DNA from: an uncultured Selenomonadales bacterium
GTDB taxonomy: Bacteria > Bacillota > Negativicutes > DSM-1736 > Dendrosporobacteraceae
DNA length: 64,000 nt
Direction: 5' to 3'
Assembly (NCBI GenBank): GCA_946407015.1
Contig: CAMJML010000001.1
Span: forward strand, 186,001-250,000
Under the pieces are notes generated by a model, which saw nothing but the letters and a program-made list of their open reading frames with translations, was not told the origin of the DNA and did no database searches. The position numbers and the translations under genes were made by a program. This document shows positions 34,196-42,600 of this stretch, piece by piece; the first letter of the stretch is position 1, and each line of letters begins with the position of its first letter.

Positions 34196-35239
34196 CCGGA
34201 TCAAAAACCATAATGTGGCATAACCGAAAATCGGAAAGAGCAGGTTGATCAGGCTGGAAAAGCCGATCTGACTGCACAGCAAGCTGATGACGATGATAAT
34301 GAGTACACAGTATTTGAATTTCAGTCCGCTGACTGTGGCCAGCTTTGAAGCGCAGCCATATAAGCTGGCCAAAGCGGTGGTAAACATGGCAATCATAAAC
34401 ATAGCGGTATAGACATTGCCGCTGATGCAGTGCTGGATGCTGGAAATATAGAGCATGGGGATTTCTTCGGCCATAATGCTGGGATAATGCAGCATCACGG
34501 CTATAGACACCAGGCAGCCGAGTATGGCCAGGATCGCGCCGCCGAGTATGCTGCCCAGCTGCCGGGAAAACCGACTGTGCGTGACCGCCCCCAGGGGGGC
34601 CAGGACGGTTGTGCCCATAACCAGATTATAAGAAACATACAGCATACTGGATAACAGCCAGTGCGGGGCAGGAAAGGATTCCTGGTTGGCTGGAATGTGA
34701 ATGAAATCCAGCTGGAAATCGTGATAAGCCAGGGAATAAATGCTGGTAGCAATGATGGCAATGGACAGGATGGGTGTTGTAATCATATTGGCGGACGTAA
34801 TACCGGCCACTCCCCGCAGGGCAATCAAGGTGACCAGCAAGGCCAGCAAACCGACTCCCACAATGAAGGGCAGCTCAAAGCTATCGCGGAAAACGGTGCC
34901 TGCTCCGGCCAGCATAATGGTCAATACACTGAACAAAAAGGTCGCAATGATCATATCCAGAAAGAGCCCGACTCTTTTGCCGCAAACATGATAAAGCAAC
35001 TGGTGATAGCCGGTCGCATTCAGCCGGTGCCCAAGTTCAAGAACCCGGCAGCCCAGCCAGGCAAACAGTGCGCCGGCAAAGGCTATTCCGGCCAGTCCGA
35101 TACCACCGTACACGACAAAAAACTGCAGCAGCTCCTGACCGGAAGCAAAACCGGCCCCGATGATGGTTCCCGCAAAAGTGGCTGCAACCCGGATGGCCGC
35201 CAAAACGGAATGACCGTGCATATCAACACTCCTTTTCAT
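34172..35239 (-). CDS. YkvI-family membrane protein
   Basis: A 355-residue polytopic membrane protein of the YkvI type, distantly related to amino-acid/Na+ symporters of the APC fold. It starts with a typical AATFAGTIIGAGFASGQELLQFF helix, which includes the family GAGFASGQE motif. About ten membrane segments are visible. The substrate is unknown. It overlaps the convergent flavoprotein gene by 24 bases at their 3' ends. Confidence 0.85.
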   Translation of the reverse strand: MKRSVDMHGHSVLAAIRVAATFAGTIIGAGFASGQELLQFFVVYGGIGLAGIAFAGALFAWLGCRVLELGHRLNATGYHQLLYHVCGKRVGLFLDMIIATFLFSVLTIMLAGAGTVFRDSFELPFIVGVGLLALLVTLIALRGVAGITSANMITTPILSIAIIATSIYSLAYHDFQLDFIHIPANQESFPAPHWLLSSMLYVSYNLVMGTTVLAPLGAVTHSRFSRQLGSILGGAILAILGCLVSIAVMLHYPSIMAEEIPMLYISSIQHCISGNVYTAMFMIAMFTTALASLYGCASKLATVSGLKFKYCVLIIIVISLLCSQIGFSSLINLLFPIFGYATLWFLIRLIFCRRS

Positions 35240-35327
35240 CTTGCTTATAGAAATGTATGCAGGCAGGAAGTGAATTCTTACTGAATTTTCTTGGAAATGA
35301 TCGAGAACCGGCAGGAATTAATCGAAT

Positions 35328-35375
35328 AAAAAATCCTTTCAATGAGAATCACTTACAACATTGAGAGGATTTTTT
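35328..35375. terminator. Bidirectional hairpin with A/T tails, 5' of the YkvI gene
   Basis: AAAAATCCTTTCAATG pairs with CATTGAGAGGATTTTT around a 14-base loop; both strands end in T runs. No gene ends here on either strand, so it is either a leader attenuator for the minus-strand YkvI gene or the end of an unseen short transcript. Confidence 0.6.
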
Positions 35376-35802
35376 CCTTAGTAAGTAGAATATGTAAAAT
35401 AACCAACCAATATAGAGCGGATCAACTCGTATTGGATCATAAAAAATCTGTGTGGACTGGCAGGATATTGCTAAAAAATAGCGAATTTTGTAGTCACATT
35501 TTTTATGATCAGGACCTGACGGTTTTGTATTAAGTCCGTTCCAGTCCTTACCGGGTTTTATCCGATGATGAATTTGTTCTAAGACTCTCTCGCCTGTAAG
35601 TGAGTGTTATCCGCTTCAGGAGATTTGTGAACGGACTAAGTTGGATAAGGGTGTTTCATTGCAGATGGGTTCAAGCCCATCTGATCATTGTTTTCTTGCT
35701 CATAGGATGATCTGAAATAGCGTGCAGCCAGGGTTAATTCCGGAATCAAATTAAGGCTTGGCGGAAATATGTTTTTTATTTTTAGAAAGGAGGCCAGCCG
35801 TT
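35376..35802 (+). other. Gene-poor stretch with long-range pairing
   Basis: No convincing gene. TTAAGTCCGTTC (35530-35541) can pair with GAACGGACTAA (35629-35639), and a strong hairpin CAGATGGG-TTCAAG-CCCATCTG lies at 35662-35683. These may form a structured RNA, or a leader of the HD-GYP gene that begins at 35803. Confidence 0.35.
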
Positions 35803-36780
35803 ATGGATCACAATGTTTTAGCCCGAATTGCTGCCGTTATCCAATCAAGTTCAGTGCAAGGCTGGCTTGTGATTGACCGGGACTTTAACGTGGTGCATGC
35901 CAATGAAGCCTATTGCCAATTATGGAAAACGGAACCTGACGAAGTTATTGGCCAATGCATCTTGAATTTGTTTTTTAATGGAAAGAAACAAGATGAACGC
36001 GGGCAATATGTTGGGCCGCTTGTTGAAACAATGGATACCGGGCGGGAAATTTCCTTAATGGAAGTTTGCGTTACCAATAACTATCATGAAGCCAATATCT
36101 GGTGTTTAGCCAACACCTATATCCTTCGCGATGCCGAAGGACGCATGGAGTATGCCGTTGGGACATATCTGCCAATTGATAAATTTAAAGTCATTGAAAG
36201 ACGGCTGGATAGTATCAATCTCAATATTATCAAAGCCTTTTGCAAAGCGATTGGCGTCCGCGATGCTTATACCAAACAACATAGTGAGTCGGTGGCCTAT
36301 CTCATGGTCGAACTGGCTGAATTCATGAATCTATCCCCCGATGATGTTACCAAGGCCTATCTGGCGGGAATTGTCCATGATGTGGGAAAAATCGGGGTGC
36401 CGGAAAAGATTTTAGGGAAGCCCGGCCGTTTGTCTGATGAAGAGTTCGAAATTATCAAGTGCCATCCGGTAAAAGGCTCAGAAATTCTGGCCGAAATAGA
36501 CGGCTTGGGCACGGTGACCAATATTGTCCGTCATCATCATGAACGGTATGACGGACGTGGCTATCCCGAAGGACTGGCCGGTGAGGATATTCCGTTTCTA
36601 AGCCGGATGCTGTCTATTTGTGATGCCTTTGATGCGATGACCAGCAAACGCTGCTATCGTGATCCTTATACCACCACGCAGGCTGTAGCCGAAATCAGGC
36701 GCTGTGCCGGGCTGCAATTTGATCCGCAAATCAGCGAAAGCTTCATTAAATTTATTCGGGGTCAATTCAAGCAAGTATAG
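35803..36780 (+). CDS. PAS-HD-GYP domain protein, putative c-di-GMP phosphodiesterase
   Basis: A 325-residue cytoplasmic signalling protein. A PAS domain (about 20-130, WLVIDRDFNVVHANEAYCQLW) precedes an HD-GYP domain (about 140-320). The metal and catalytic motifs HDVGKIG, HPVKGSEIL, HHHERYDGRGYPEG and DAFDAMTS are complete, so it should hydrolyse c-di-GMP to GMP or pGpG. I chose ATG 35803 after AAAGGAGG. It has no receiver domain; the PAS domain presumably senses a small ligand or redox state. It is transcribed alone. Confidence 0.92.
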   Translation: MDHNVLARIAAVIQSSSVQGWLVIDRDFNVVHANEAYCQLWKTEPDEVIGQCILNLFFNGKKQDERGQYVGPLVETMDTGREISLMEVCVTNNYHEANIWCLANTYILRDAEGRMEYAVGTYLPIDKFKVIERRLDSINLNIIKAFCKAIGVRDAYTKQHSESVAYLMVELAEFMNLSPDDVTKAYLAGIVHDVGKIGVPEKILGKPGRLSDEEFEIIKCHPVKGSEILAEIDGLGTVTNIVRHHHERYDGRGYPEGLAGEDIPFLSRMLSICDAFDAMTSKRCYRDPYTTTQAVAEIRRCAGLQFDPQISESFIKFIRGQFKQV

Positions 36781-36792
36781 ACGTTCCGCTAG

Positions 36793-36817
36793 AACTCCTT
36801 CTGCTTAGAAGGAGTTT
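36793..36817 (+). terminator. Hairpin after the PAS-HD-GYP gene
   Basis: AACTCCTTCT-GCTT-AGAAGGAGTT, a perfect 10-bp stem but with only three T after it. Confidence 0.55.
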
Positions 36818-36891
36818 ACTGCCGTTTGGTCATTTTAAAAACGGGGCGCGCGAGTGGTTTGAACCTCCGGGGCTGTCGATATCGCCAAAGT

Positions 36892-36920
36892 TTGACAGTC
36901 GTTTCCTGACTATATATAAT
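36892..36920 (+). promoter_or_regulatory. Consensus sigma-A promoter of serS
   Basis: Perfect -35 TTGACA (36892-36897), 17-bp spacer and perfect -10 TATAAT (36915-36920); start near 36927. Confidence 0.85.
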
Positions 36921-36990
36921 TGAGGAGTATACCATTTTTTCAGCAGGTAATAATAGGAAGAGTAGTAAACGGTCAAAACGTTAACATAGT

Positions 36991-37019
36991 CCGCTTGTCA
37001 ACCAGGCGGTAGTTTTTTT
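36991..37019 (+). terminator. Leader terminator just before serS
   Basis: CCGCTTG-TCAAC-CAGGCGG stem and a seven-T run end 13 bases before the serS ATG, in a leader of about 100 nt. The preceding AGGAAGAGTAGTA (36954-36966) is like the 5' consensus of T-box leaders, but no T-box core follows. Confidence 0.7.
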
Positions 37020-37032
37020 GGGGGTTTGGGAC

Positions 37033-38307
37033 ATGCTTGATATTCGATTTGTTCGGGATAATCCGGGAAAAGTTCAACAGGCTTTGGAAAATCGTGGTGC
37101 TGCACTTAATTTAGATGGTTTTTTGGCGTTGGAAAAAGAACGCCGGGAACTGTTAAGTGAGACAGAAAGTCTTAAAAATAAGCGCAATACCGTGTCGCAG
37201 CAGATCAGCTTAATGAAGAAGAATAAAGAAAATGCCGATGATTTAGTTGTGGAAATGAGAGCGGTAGGCGAGCAGATTAGTCAGTTCGATGCCCGGGTTA
37301 AAGAAGTTGAGACCGCATTAAATGAAATCATTCTGGGCATTCCGAACATTCCTCATGAATCGGTTCCGCTGGGGCGGGATGAAAACGATAATTTGGAAGT
37401 GCGGCGCTGGGGCGAGCCGCGCGCTTTTGCCCAGGAGCCACTGGCTCACTGGGAAATCGGTGAAAAATTGGGAATTCTCGATTTTGAACGTGGCGGCAAA
37501 GTCACCGGAACCCGCTTTACCTTCTATCGCGGCTTAGGGGCAAGACTAGAACGGGCGTTGATCAATTTCATGCTTGATTTGCATACCGGTGAGCATGGTT
37601 ATACCGAGTTTTTCCCACCGTTTATCGCGAATAAGGATAGTATGACCGGTACCGGTCAGTTGCCTAAATTTGCGGAAGATATGTTTAAGCTGGAAGGCCT
37701 GGACTATTATTTGATTCCTACCGCCGAGGTGCCGATCACGAATTTGCATCGTGGTGAAATTCTAGATGGCAAAGACCTGCCTTATTATTATACTGCCTAC
37801 AGTGCCTGTTTCCGGGCTGAAGCCGGTGCAGCCGGGCGTGATACCCGCGGCTTGATCCGGCAGCATCAATTCAATAAAGTGGAAATGGTCAAGTTTACTA
37901 AGCCGGAAGAATCGTATGATGAGCTTGAGAAGCTGACCCATAATGCCGAACGTGTCCTGCAGCTATTGGGCTTACCCTATCGGGTTGTCCTGCTGTGCAG
38001 CGGGGATATGGGGTTTGCATCAGCCAAAACATATGATATCGAAGTCTGGCTGCCAAGCTTTAATAAATACCGGGAGATTTCCTCCTGTTCGAACTTTGAG
38101 GACTTTCAGGCACGACGGGCTGATATCAAATTCCGCCGTGAGCCCAAAGCCAAACCGGAATTTGTTCATACATTAAATGGTTCAGGCTTAGCCATTGGCA
38201 GGACGGTTTCGGCCATTTTGGAAAATTATCAGCAGCCGGACGGATCGGTTCTTGTTCCGGAAGCGTTACGCCGCTATATGGGCGTCGATGTGATTGCCAA
38301 AGCATAA
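37033..38307 (+). CDS. serS: Seryl-tRNA synthetase
   Basis: Class II aminoacyl-tRNA synthetase charging tRNA-Ser (and tRNA-Sec). It starts [18 protein letters not shown], followed by the long coiled-coil arm (about 30-100). Class II motifs 2 and 3 are visible as [22 protein letters not shown] and [18 protein letters not shown]. The length of 424 residues is normal. The start is ATG 37033, with GGGGGTTTGGG ahead of it, placing the ribosome site just after the leader terminator. Confidence 0.97.
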   Translation: MLDIRFVRDNPGKVQQALENRGAALNLDGFLALEKERRELLSETESLKNKRNTVSQQISLMKKNKENADDLVVEMRAVGEQISQFDARVKEVETALNEIILGIPNIPHESVPLGRDENDNLEVRRWGEPRAFAQEPLAHWEIGEKLGILDFERGGKVTGTRFTFYRGLGARLERALINFMLDLHTGEHGYTEFFPPFIANKDSMTGTGQLPKFAEDMFKLEGLDYYLIPTAEVPITNLHRGEILDGKDLPYYYTAYSACFRAEAGAAGRDTRGLIRQHQFNKVEMVKFTKPEESYDELEKLTHNAERVLQLLGLPYRVVLLCSGDMGFASAKTYDIEVWLPSFNKYREISSCSNFEDFQARRADIKFRREPKAKPEFVHTLNGSGLAIGRTVSAILENYQQPDGSVLVPEALRRYMGVDVIAKA

Positions 38308-38326
38308 TTGAACTCCCTTTGTTCAG

Positions 38327-38360
38327 AAAGCTCTACCCGATTACCGGGTAGAGCTTTTTT
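38327..38360 (+). terminator. Terminator of serS
   Basis: AAAGCTCTACCCG / CGGGTAGAGCTTT 13-bp stem and T run. Confidence 0.92.
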
Positions 38361-38404
38361 GGTGCCCATGTAGTGGTTGCGTTCGTGACGCGGCGCAAAA
38401 AAAG

Positions 38405-38428
38405 AACGCCGGTTGACCGGCGTTTTTT
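38405..38428. terminator. Bidirectional terminator between serS and amtB
   Basis: AACGCCGG-TTGA-CCGGCGTT with A run before and T run after, so it also serves the minus-strand amtB. Confidence 0.88.
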
Positions 38429-38453
38429 GTGTGGGGATTGGGGATAAGCTTGG

Positions 38454-39776
38454 TTAACGGGATTGGCTGTTTAATTGATAGGTTTCCTCCAGGGACTGTT
38501 CCCAGGAGAGGGAGCGATCACTGAGGATGGGAATGGCCGTGCCAAGCGGCAGATCATAAGCTTCTTGACCGTGCTCGCTAATGTCAAGACCGCTGCTTTC
38601 ATCGGCTGCTTCACTTCTGATAGCCATGAAGAGGCTCATGATTTTGATGATGAGGTAGGTAGCAGACCCGCTAAAGGCGGCAGCAGCCAAAATGCCAATT
38701 AGCTGCGGCTGCAGCAAGGCGGCATTGCCATAGAATAAGCCGTCAGCTCCGGCACTGTTGACAGAGGTGGTGGCAAAAAGACCTGTGGCAATAGCGCCCC
38801 AAATACCACCTACTCCATGGATACCAAAGGCATCAAGCGAGTCGTCATAACCCAGTTTTACTTTCATGACAGCCACAGAGAAGTAACAAACCATGCCTGA
38901 GATCAGACCAATAAACAGTGAGGCAGTTGCCGTAACAAAACCGGCTGCCGGAGTAATGGCAACTAAACCGGCCACAGCACCACTGATCAGCCCCAGCAGG
39001 GAGGGCTTGCCGCCATGGAAATATTCAACCAGCAGCCAGGACGCTGCACCGGCTGCTGCGGCCAGATGCGTGACCAGAAAAGCGCTGGCTGCTAACGAAT
39101 TGGCTGCCAATGCACTGCCGCTATTAAAGCCGAACCAGCCAAACCAAAGCATAGCGGCACCCAGTACGGCCATTGGCAGATGGTGGGGCCGGGCTTGTTT
39201 TTTCCGTTTGCCCAGCATCATACAAGCGACTAAACCGGCAACACCTGAGCTGATGTGAACGACTGTTCCGCCGGCAAAGTCGAGAGCTCCAAGCTCCCGC
39301 AGCCAGCCGCCCACGCCCCAGACCCAATGAGCCAGCGGATTATAAACGAAAGTGCTCCAAAGCACTGTAAAGACAATAAAAGCCGGAAAACGCATCCGTT
39401 CAACAACTGAACCGGAAATCAGCGCCGGTGTGATCACGGCGAACATCATTTGAAAGACAACAAAGGCAATATGAGGAATGGTGGCCGCATAGCTGTCGTT
39501 AATTCCCAGACCAACGCCATTTAAACCGACCATGCTGAAATCGCCGATTAAGCCGCTTTGATCAGGACCGAATGCCAAGCTGTAGCCAATCAATGCCCAC
39601 TCCACCGAAATGACGGCCAGGACAACCAGTACCTGTGTTAAGGTGTTGAGAACGTTTTTTTGACCGACCATACCGCCATAGAAGAAAGCAACTCCTGGAA
39701 TCATAAACATGACGAGTGCGGCCGATAAGAGTACGAAAGTTGTGTCGCCTGCACTTAAATTTGCTAATTGCTCCAT
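38454..39776 (-). CDS. amtB: Ammonium transporter
   Basis: Eleven-helix Amt/MEP/Rh channel for ammonium, 440 residues, inner membrane. It starts DTTFVLLSAALVMFMIPGVAFFYGG and contains the conserved GxHVWG-like loop HWVWGVGGWL, the GxVHISSGVAGL stretch and DDSLDAFGIHGVGGIWGA with the pore histidines. The C-terminal tail (SLSWEQSLEETYQLN) is soluble. No glnB/glnK is next to it, unusual since the pair is often linked. The ATG follows AGGAGGATTCC. Confidence 0.95.
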   Translation of the reverse strand: MEQLANLSAGDTTFVLLSAALVMFMIPGVAFFYGGMVGQKNVLNTLTQVLVVLAVISVEWALIGYSLAFGPDQSGLIGDFSMVGLNGVGLGINDSYAATIPHIAFVVFQMMFAVITPALISGSVVERMRFPAFIVFTVLWSTFVYNPLAHWVWGVGGWLRELGALDFAGGTVVHISSGVAGLVACMMLGKRKKQARPHHLPMAVLGAAMLWFGWFGFNSGSALAANSLAASAFLVTHLAAAAGAASWLLVEYFHGGKPSLLGLISGAVAGLVAITPAAGFVTATASLFIGLISGMVCYFSVAVMKVKLGYDDSLDAFGIHGVGGIWGAIATGLFATTSVNSAGADGLFYGNAALLQPQLIGILAAAAFSGSATYLIIKIMSLFMAIRSEAADESSGLDISEHGQEAYDLPLGTAIPILSDRSLSWEQSLEETYQLNSQSR

Positions 39777-39833
39777 GTGGGAATCCTCCTGTTCCTGATT
39801 TAAAAATGAGAAAAGGCCAAAAAAGCAGAAAAA

Positions 39834-39923
39834 GCCCTCGCAAAATTTGCGAAGGCTTCATTGCCTGTTAACGATATAACAATAACGAAACTTAGTATAA
39901 CAGGAGAGCAAAGAGCCTGTCAA
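39834..39923 (-). promoter_or_regulatory. amtB promoter and leader terminator (attenuator)
   Basis: Minus strand: perfect -35 TTGACA (39918-39923), 18-bp spacer, -10 TATACT (39894-39899), start near 39887. The leader of about 110 nt contains GCCTTCGCAAA-TTTTGCGAGGGC (39834-39856) followed by a T run, a terminator upstream of the gene. This implies conditional antitermination, as for ANTAR-controlled nitrogen genes; the factor is not identified. Confidence 0.65.
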
Positions 39924-39961
39924 TACACATTCCGAGGACAAAAACTGGAAAAACCATGATT

Positions 39962-39980
39962 TGTATTTCCCGGAAATACA
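39962..39980. promoter_or_regulatory. Perfect 19-bp palindrome TGTATTTCC-C-GGAAATACA
   Basis: Nine-base perfect arms around a single C, about 40 bp upstream of the amtB -35 and followed by TTTTGCAAAA, also palindromic. It has the form of an operator or activator site. The adjoining 39981-40209 contains an 8-bp inverted repeat (TGTCCAAT 40049-40056 / ATTGGACA 40079-40086) but no gene. Confidence 0.5.
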
Positions 39981-40209
39981 TTTTGCAAAATTATTTAATC
40001 CAACAGCACGCTAAGGTTACGATTCATTTGGTTAAAGAAAAGAAAGCCTGTCCAATCTTTTCTAAATAAATTCTAAAAATTGGACAATATACTTAATTTA
40101 TCAAGTTACTCCACAACCTGCATATTGCCGACTTTGTCAACAGCAGCATTGCTCACGGATGATTCTGGTCAGAGGGGAGGATGATCGAAATCGGTTTTGT
40201 ATGCCTAAG

Positions 40210-40227
40210 GTTGACTGATTAGTCAAC
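40210..40227. promoter_or_regulatory. Inverted repeat GTTGACT-GATT-AGTCAAC before the exported protein
   Basis: Perfect 7-bp arms with a 4-bp centre, 43 bases before the ATG at 40270. The size and form fit a TetR-type operator. TTGACT within it could also be a -35 element. Confidence 0.5.
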
Positions 40228-40269
40228 TTGAGTGTTCCTTCAATAAATAACCAAAGGAGAGATTGAGCT

Positions 40270-40593
40270 ATGAAAAGCCTGGCAAAAAAATTCGTCGTGT
40301 TTTCCCTAATTGGCCTAATGCAAGTGGGGTTGGGTGCATCGGTACTTGAAGCTTCACCGCGTCATGATGACCACCGCAGAGACTATCGTTATGAACAACG
40401 GCAAAAAGAAAAAGACCGTGAGGCGCGGATTCGTGAGGAAAGGGCCCGGCATGAACGTGAAATGCAGCGCCACCATCATGAAAGCGACTGGCAGTATCAA
40501 GAGCGGATGAAGCGGGAAAAAGATCATCACGAAGAAGTGATGAGAACGCTGGGGGCATTGGCAATCCTGGCTGTCGTTTTAAATAATAACTAA
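40270..40593 (+). CDS. Exported, highly charged small protein (His/Arg/Glu-rich)
   Basis: A 107-residue protein of unknown function. A signal peptide (MKSLAKKFVVFSLIGLMQVGLGASVLEA would be its extent, cut near ASVLEA) leads into a long charged helix dominated by R, E, K, D and H (ERARHEREMQRHHHESD). It ends with a hydrophobic segment (TLGALAILAVVLNN). The histidines may bind metal, or the protein may be envelope-associated in the periplasm. The ATG follows AAAGGAGAG. It is transcribed alone with its own terminator. Confidence 0.8.
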   Translation: MKSLAKKFVVFSLIGLMQVGLGASVLEASPRHDDHRRDYRYEQRQKEKDREARIREERARHEREMQRHHHESDWQYQERMKREKDHHEEVMRTLGALAILAVVLNNN

Positions 40594-40649
40594 CATTATC
40601 GTGCTTTCATAATCGATCCGACTGGTTTCCATAGGTACTGATATTCAGT

Positions 40650-40686
40650 AAAATGCAGTCTGCTTTTTTCGCAGTCTGCATTTTTT
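40650..40686 (+). terminator. Terminator of the exported protein gene
   Basis: AAATGCAG-T-CTGC / GCAG-T-CTGCATTT stem with one T-T mismatch, then a T run. Confidence 0.85.
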
Positions 40687-40861
40687 ATTTTGACGAATTG
40701 AGGAGATTCATGTATCATTAAAATAACTTCATTTATTTTAATTACTTAATTATCTTAAATTTTGGTTACAGTTTTAGTGAGGTCTACGTGAAAAATAGGA
40801 CCAATAAAACACAAAAAGTGCACTGTGAAATTACTAACGTAATAAAAAAACGGATAATTTA

Positions 40862-41138
40862 TTGCGAGTGCCAAACAACTATGATAAAATCTAACTGTAT
40901 TCGGGGAATTTCGCCAGCATAAAACAAACAGAATTTTATCATCCTATCGGTAAGGAAAACTTTATAATTTACAGAGAACTTTGAAAACTACTGGGATTTT
41001 GGGAGAAATGAAGTGTTTTCAACAGTCAACGGAGATTGTTTTCAGTTACGGGGTCAGTGTTGCATCCGACCAGTTTCGACTCTGTTAAAGTTAGCATAGC
41101 ATGTAAGCTGTTGACCTTGTTGTCAACAGCTTTTTTAC
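40862..41138 (+). ncRNA. Candidate small RNA with promoter and terminator
   Basis: A -35 TTGCGA (40862-40867), 17-bp spacer and -10 TAAAAT (40885-40890) predict a transcript from about 40897. It would end at a strong terminator AAGCTGTTGAC / GTCAACAGCTT plus T run (41105-41136), giving about 240 nt. Only a weak 26-codon frame (41008-41088) lies inside. GATAAAAT (40884-40891) and ATTTTATC downstream can pair. I cannot assign a known RNA family. The AT-rich 40690-40860 shows no gene. Confidence 0.4.
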
Positions 41139-41207
41139 CTAAAAGCCGCCTGTGAAATATTATACAAACTTTATACCGGCTGGCGGGCTGATAACAGGCA
41201 AAAAATC

Positions 41208-41237
41208 TTTACATAGCAAGTTGATGATAATTCTGAT
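41208..41237 (+). promoter_or_regulatory. Possible nuo operon promoter
   Basis: TTTACA (41208-41213), 18-bp spacer and a weak -10 TCTGAT (41232-41237), about 28 bases before nuoA. A GCCTGT/ACAGGC inverted repeat lies just upstream. The match is weak. Confidence 0.3.
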
Positions 41238-41264
41238 GGTCACTAAAGAGGGAGAGGGATATTG

Positions 41265-41621
41265 ATGTTACACGATTATGGTCATGTTGGACTGCTGCTG
41301 GTCATTGCGCTGGTGTTTCCCTTTATCGCGATTGGGGCATCCTATGTCATTCATCCGCGTCGTCCAAGTGCGGAGAAATCCCTGCCTTATGAGTGCGGTG
41401 TGGACACGGTCGGGTCAACCTGGGTGCAATTCCGGGCCAGTTATTTTTTATATGCGCTGATTTTCGTTGTATTTGATATTGAAACAATCTTTTTATATCT
41501 ATGGGCAGTCGAGTATCAGCAAATGGGTCTTTTTGCTTTCATTGAAATGTTTGTATTTTTGGCAATCTTAGTTGCAGGGCTGATCTATGCCTGGAAGAAG
41601 GGGGCTTTGGAATGGAAATAA
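41265..41621 (+). CDS. nuoA: Complex I subunit A
   Basis: Three-helix membrane subunit of complex I, 118 residues. The signature loop [39 protein letters not shown] is the conserved NuoA region (only partly quoted here: YECGVDTVG and [11 protein letters not shown]). The ATG follows GGGAGAGGG. It is the first gene of the nuo operon and overlaps nuoB by ten bases. Confidence 0.95.
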   Translation: MLHDYGHVGLLLVIALVFPFIAIGASYVIHPRRPSAEKSLPYECGVDTVGSTWVQFRASYFLYALIFVVFDIETIFLYLWAVEYQQMGLFAFIEMFVFLAILVAGLIYAWKKGALEWK

Positions 41622-42133
41622 AGCAAACGGAAGTTCAGGAGCAGCAAAATAACGAACTGCTCAAGAAAAACGTTATCATGACCAGTATTGAAACGGTGCT
41701 GAACTGGGCCAGAAGCAATTCGCTATGGCCGCTGACTTCGGGACTGGCCTGCTGTTCGATGGAAATGATGGCCACAGCCGCTGCCCGGTTTGATTTAGCC
41801 CGTTTTGGTTATGAGGTATTTCGTCCTTCGCCCAGACAAGCTGATTTATTGATTGTTGCCGGTACCTTGACCTGGAAAATGGCCGGCCCGCTCAAGCGGC
41901 TGTACGAACAAATGCCTGAACCGAAATATGTGATTGCCATGGGCAGTTGCGCCAATGCCGGCGGCCCGTTTGTCGACTCCTATTCGGTCGTTCCCGGAGT
42001 TGACCGGGTTGTACCGGTTGATGTCTATATACCCGGCTGTCCGCCGCGGCCTGAGGCATTGATCCAAGGGCTGCTGGAACTAAAACGGAAAATTCAGGAT
42101 CCTGAGGTTGCGAAGGTGAACAAAGATGAGTAA
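41612..42133 (+). CDS. nuoB: Complex I subunit B, N2 cluster
   Basis: Carries the terminal [4Fe-4S] N2 cluster that hands electrons to quinone, at the base of the peripheral arm. Its ligands are visible: the tandem Cys in [11 protein letters not shown], Cys in MGSCANAGG and Cys in [10 protein letters not shown]. At 173 residues it is of normal length. It starts inside the end of nuoA and its stop overlaps the start of nuoC, consistent with tight coupling. Confidence 0.96.
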   Translation: MEIKQTEVQEQQNNELLKKNVIMTSIETVLNWARSNSLWPLTSGLACCSMEMMATAAARFDLARFGYEVFRPSPRQADLLIVAGTLTWKMAGPLKRLYEQMPEPKYVIAMGSCANAGGPFVDSYSVVPGVDRVVPVDVYIPGCPPRPEALIQGLLELKRKIQDPEVAKVNKDE

Positions 42134-42596
42134 GCAAAGATTGAAGTCTGAACTGTTCCAAGCGTTACAGGAACGCTATGCTCCGGACCTGCAACTTATT
42201 GGCGAAGATTTTCAGCAAGCGGTTTTGATTGAGCCGGGCCGGCTGCTTGAGGTGCTGGCTTATCTAAAAGCAGATGCTGCCTATCAATTGAACCATCTGA
42301 GCAATTTGACGGCAGTGGACTACAAGGATTATTACGAAATGGTCTATCATTTATATTCCCTGCCGCTCAAGCAATCGCTCACCGTCAAACTGCGCTGTGA
42401 CGCCAGCCTGGCTCAAGTTCCGTCTGTGACAGGCCTTTGGCCTTCGGCTGATTTTCAGGAGCGGGAAGTCTATGATTTAATGGGCATTACGTTTACCGGC
42501 CATCCGCAACTGCGGCGGATTTTGCTGCCGGATGATTTTCCGGATCACCCTTTGCGTAAAAGCTATGAGTTTAATCCGGTAGAAGAAAAGGGGTGA
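42126..42596 (+). CDS. nuoC: Complex I subunit C
   Basis: A 156-residue hydrophilic subunit of the complex I Q-module. The C-terminal signature reads [43 protein letters not shown] (key parts [10 protein letters not shown] and HPLRK). It is a separate gene from nuoD, unlike the fused hyfG in the same window. It ends four bases before nuoD. Confidence 0.95.
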   Translation: MSKQRLKSELFQALQERYAPDLQLIGEDFQQAVLIEPGRLLEVLAYLKADAAYQLNHLSNLTAVDYKDYYEMVYHLYSLPLKQSLTVKLRCDASLAQVPSVTGLWPSADFQEREVYDLMGITFTGHPQLRRILLPDDFPDHPLRKSYEFNPVEEKG

Positions 42597-42600
42597 TCCT

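Noticed and set aside
35342-35533. 63-codon frame on the plus strand
   Set aside because: No ribosome site, begins inside a terminator hairpin, and the protein has no recognisable features.
36934-36984. Serine-rich leader peptide (ATT start, four Ser codons) in the serS leader
   Set aside because: The start codon is rare and the GAGGAG lies at or before the predicted transcript start, so it would not be transcribed.
41008-41088. 26-codon frame inside the candidate small RNA
   Set aside because: GGGAG is too close to the ATG and the peptide shows no helix or motif; kept as non-coding for now.
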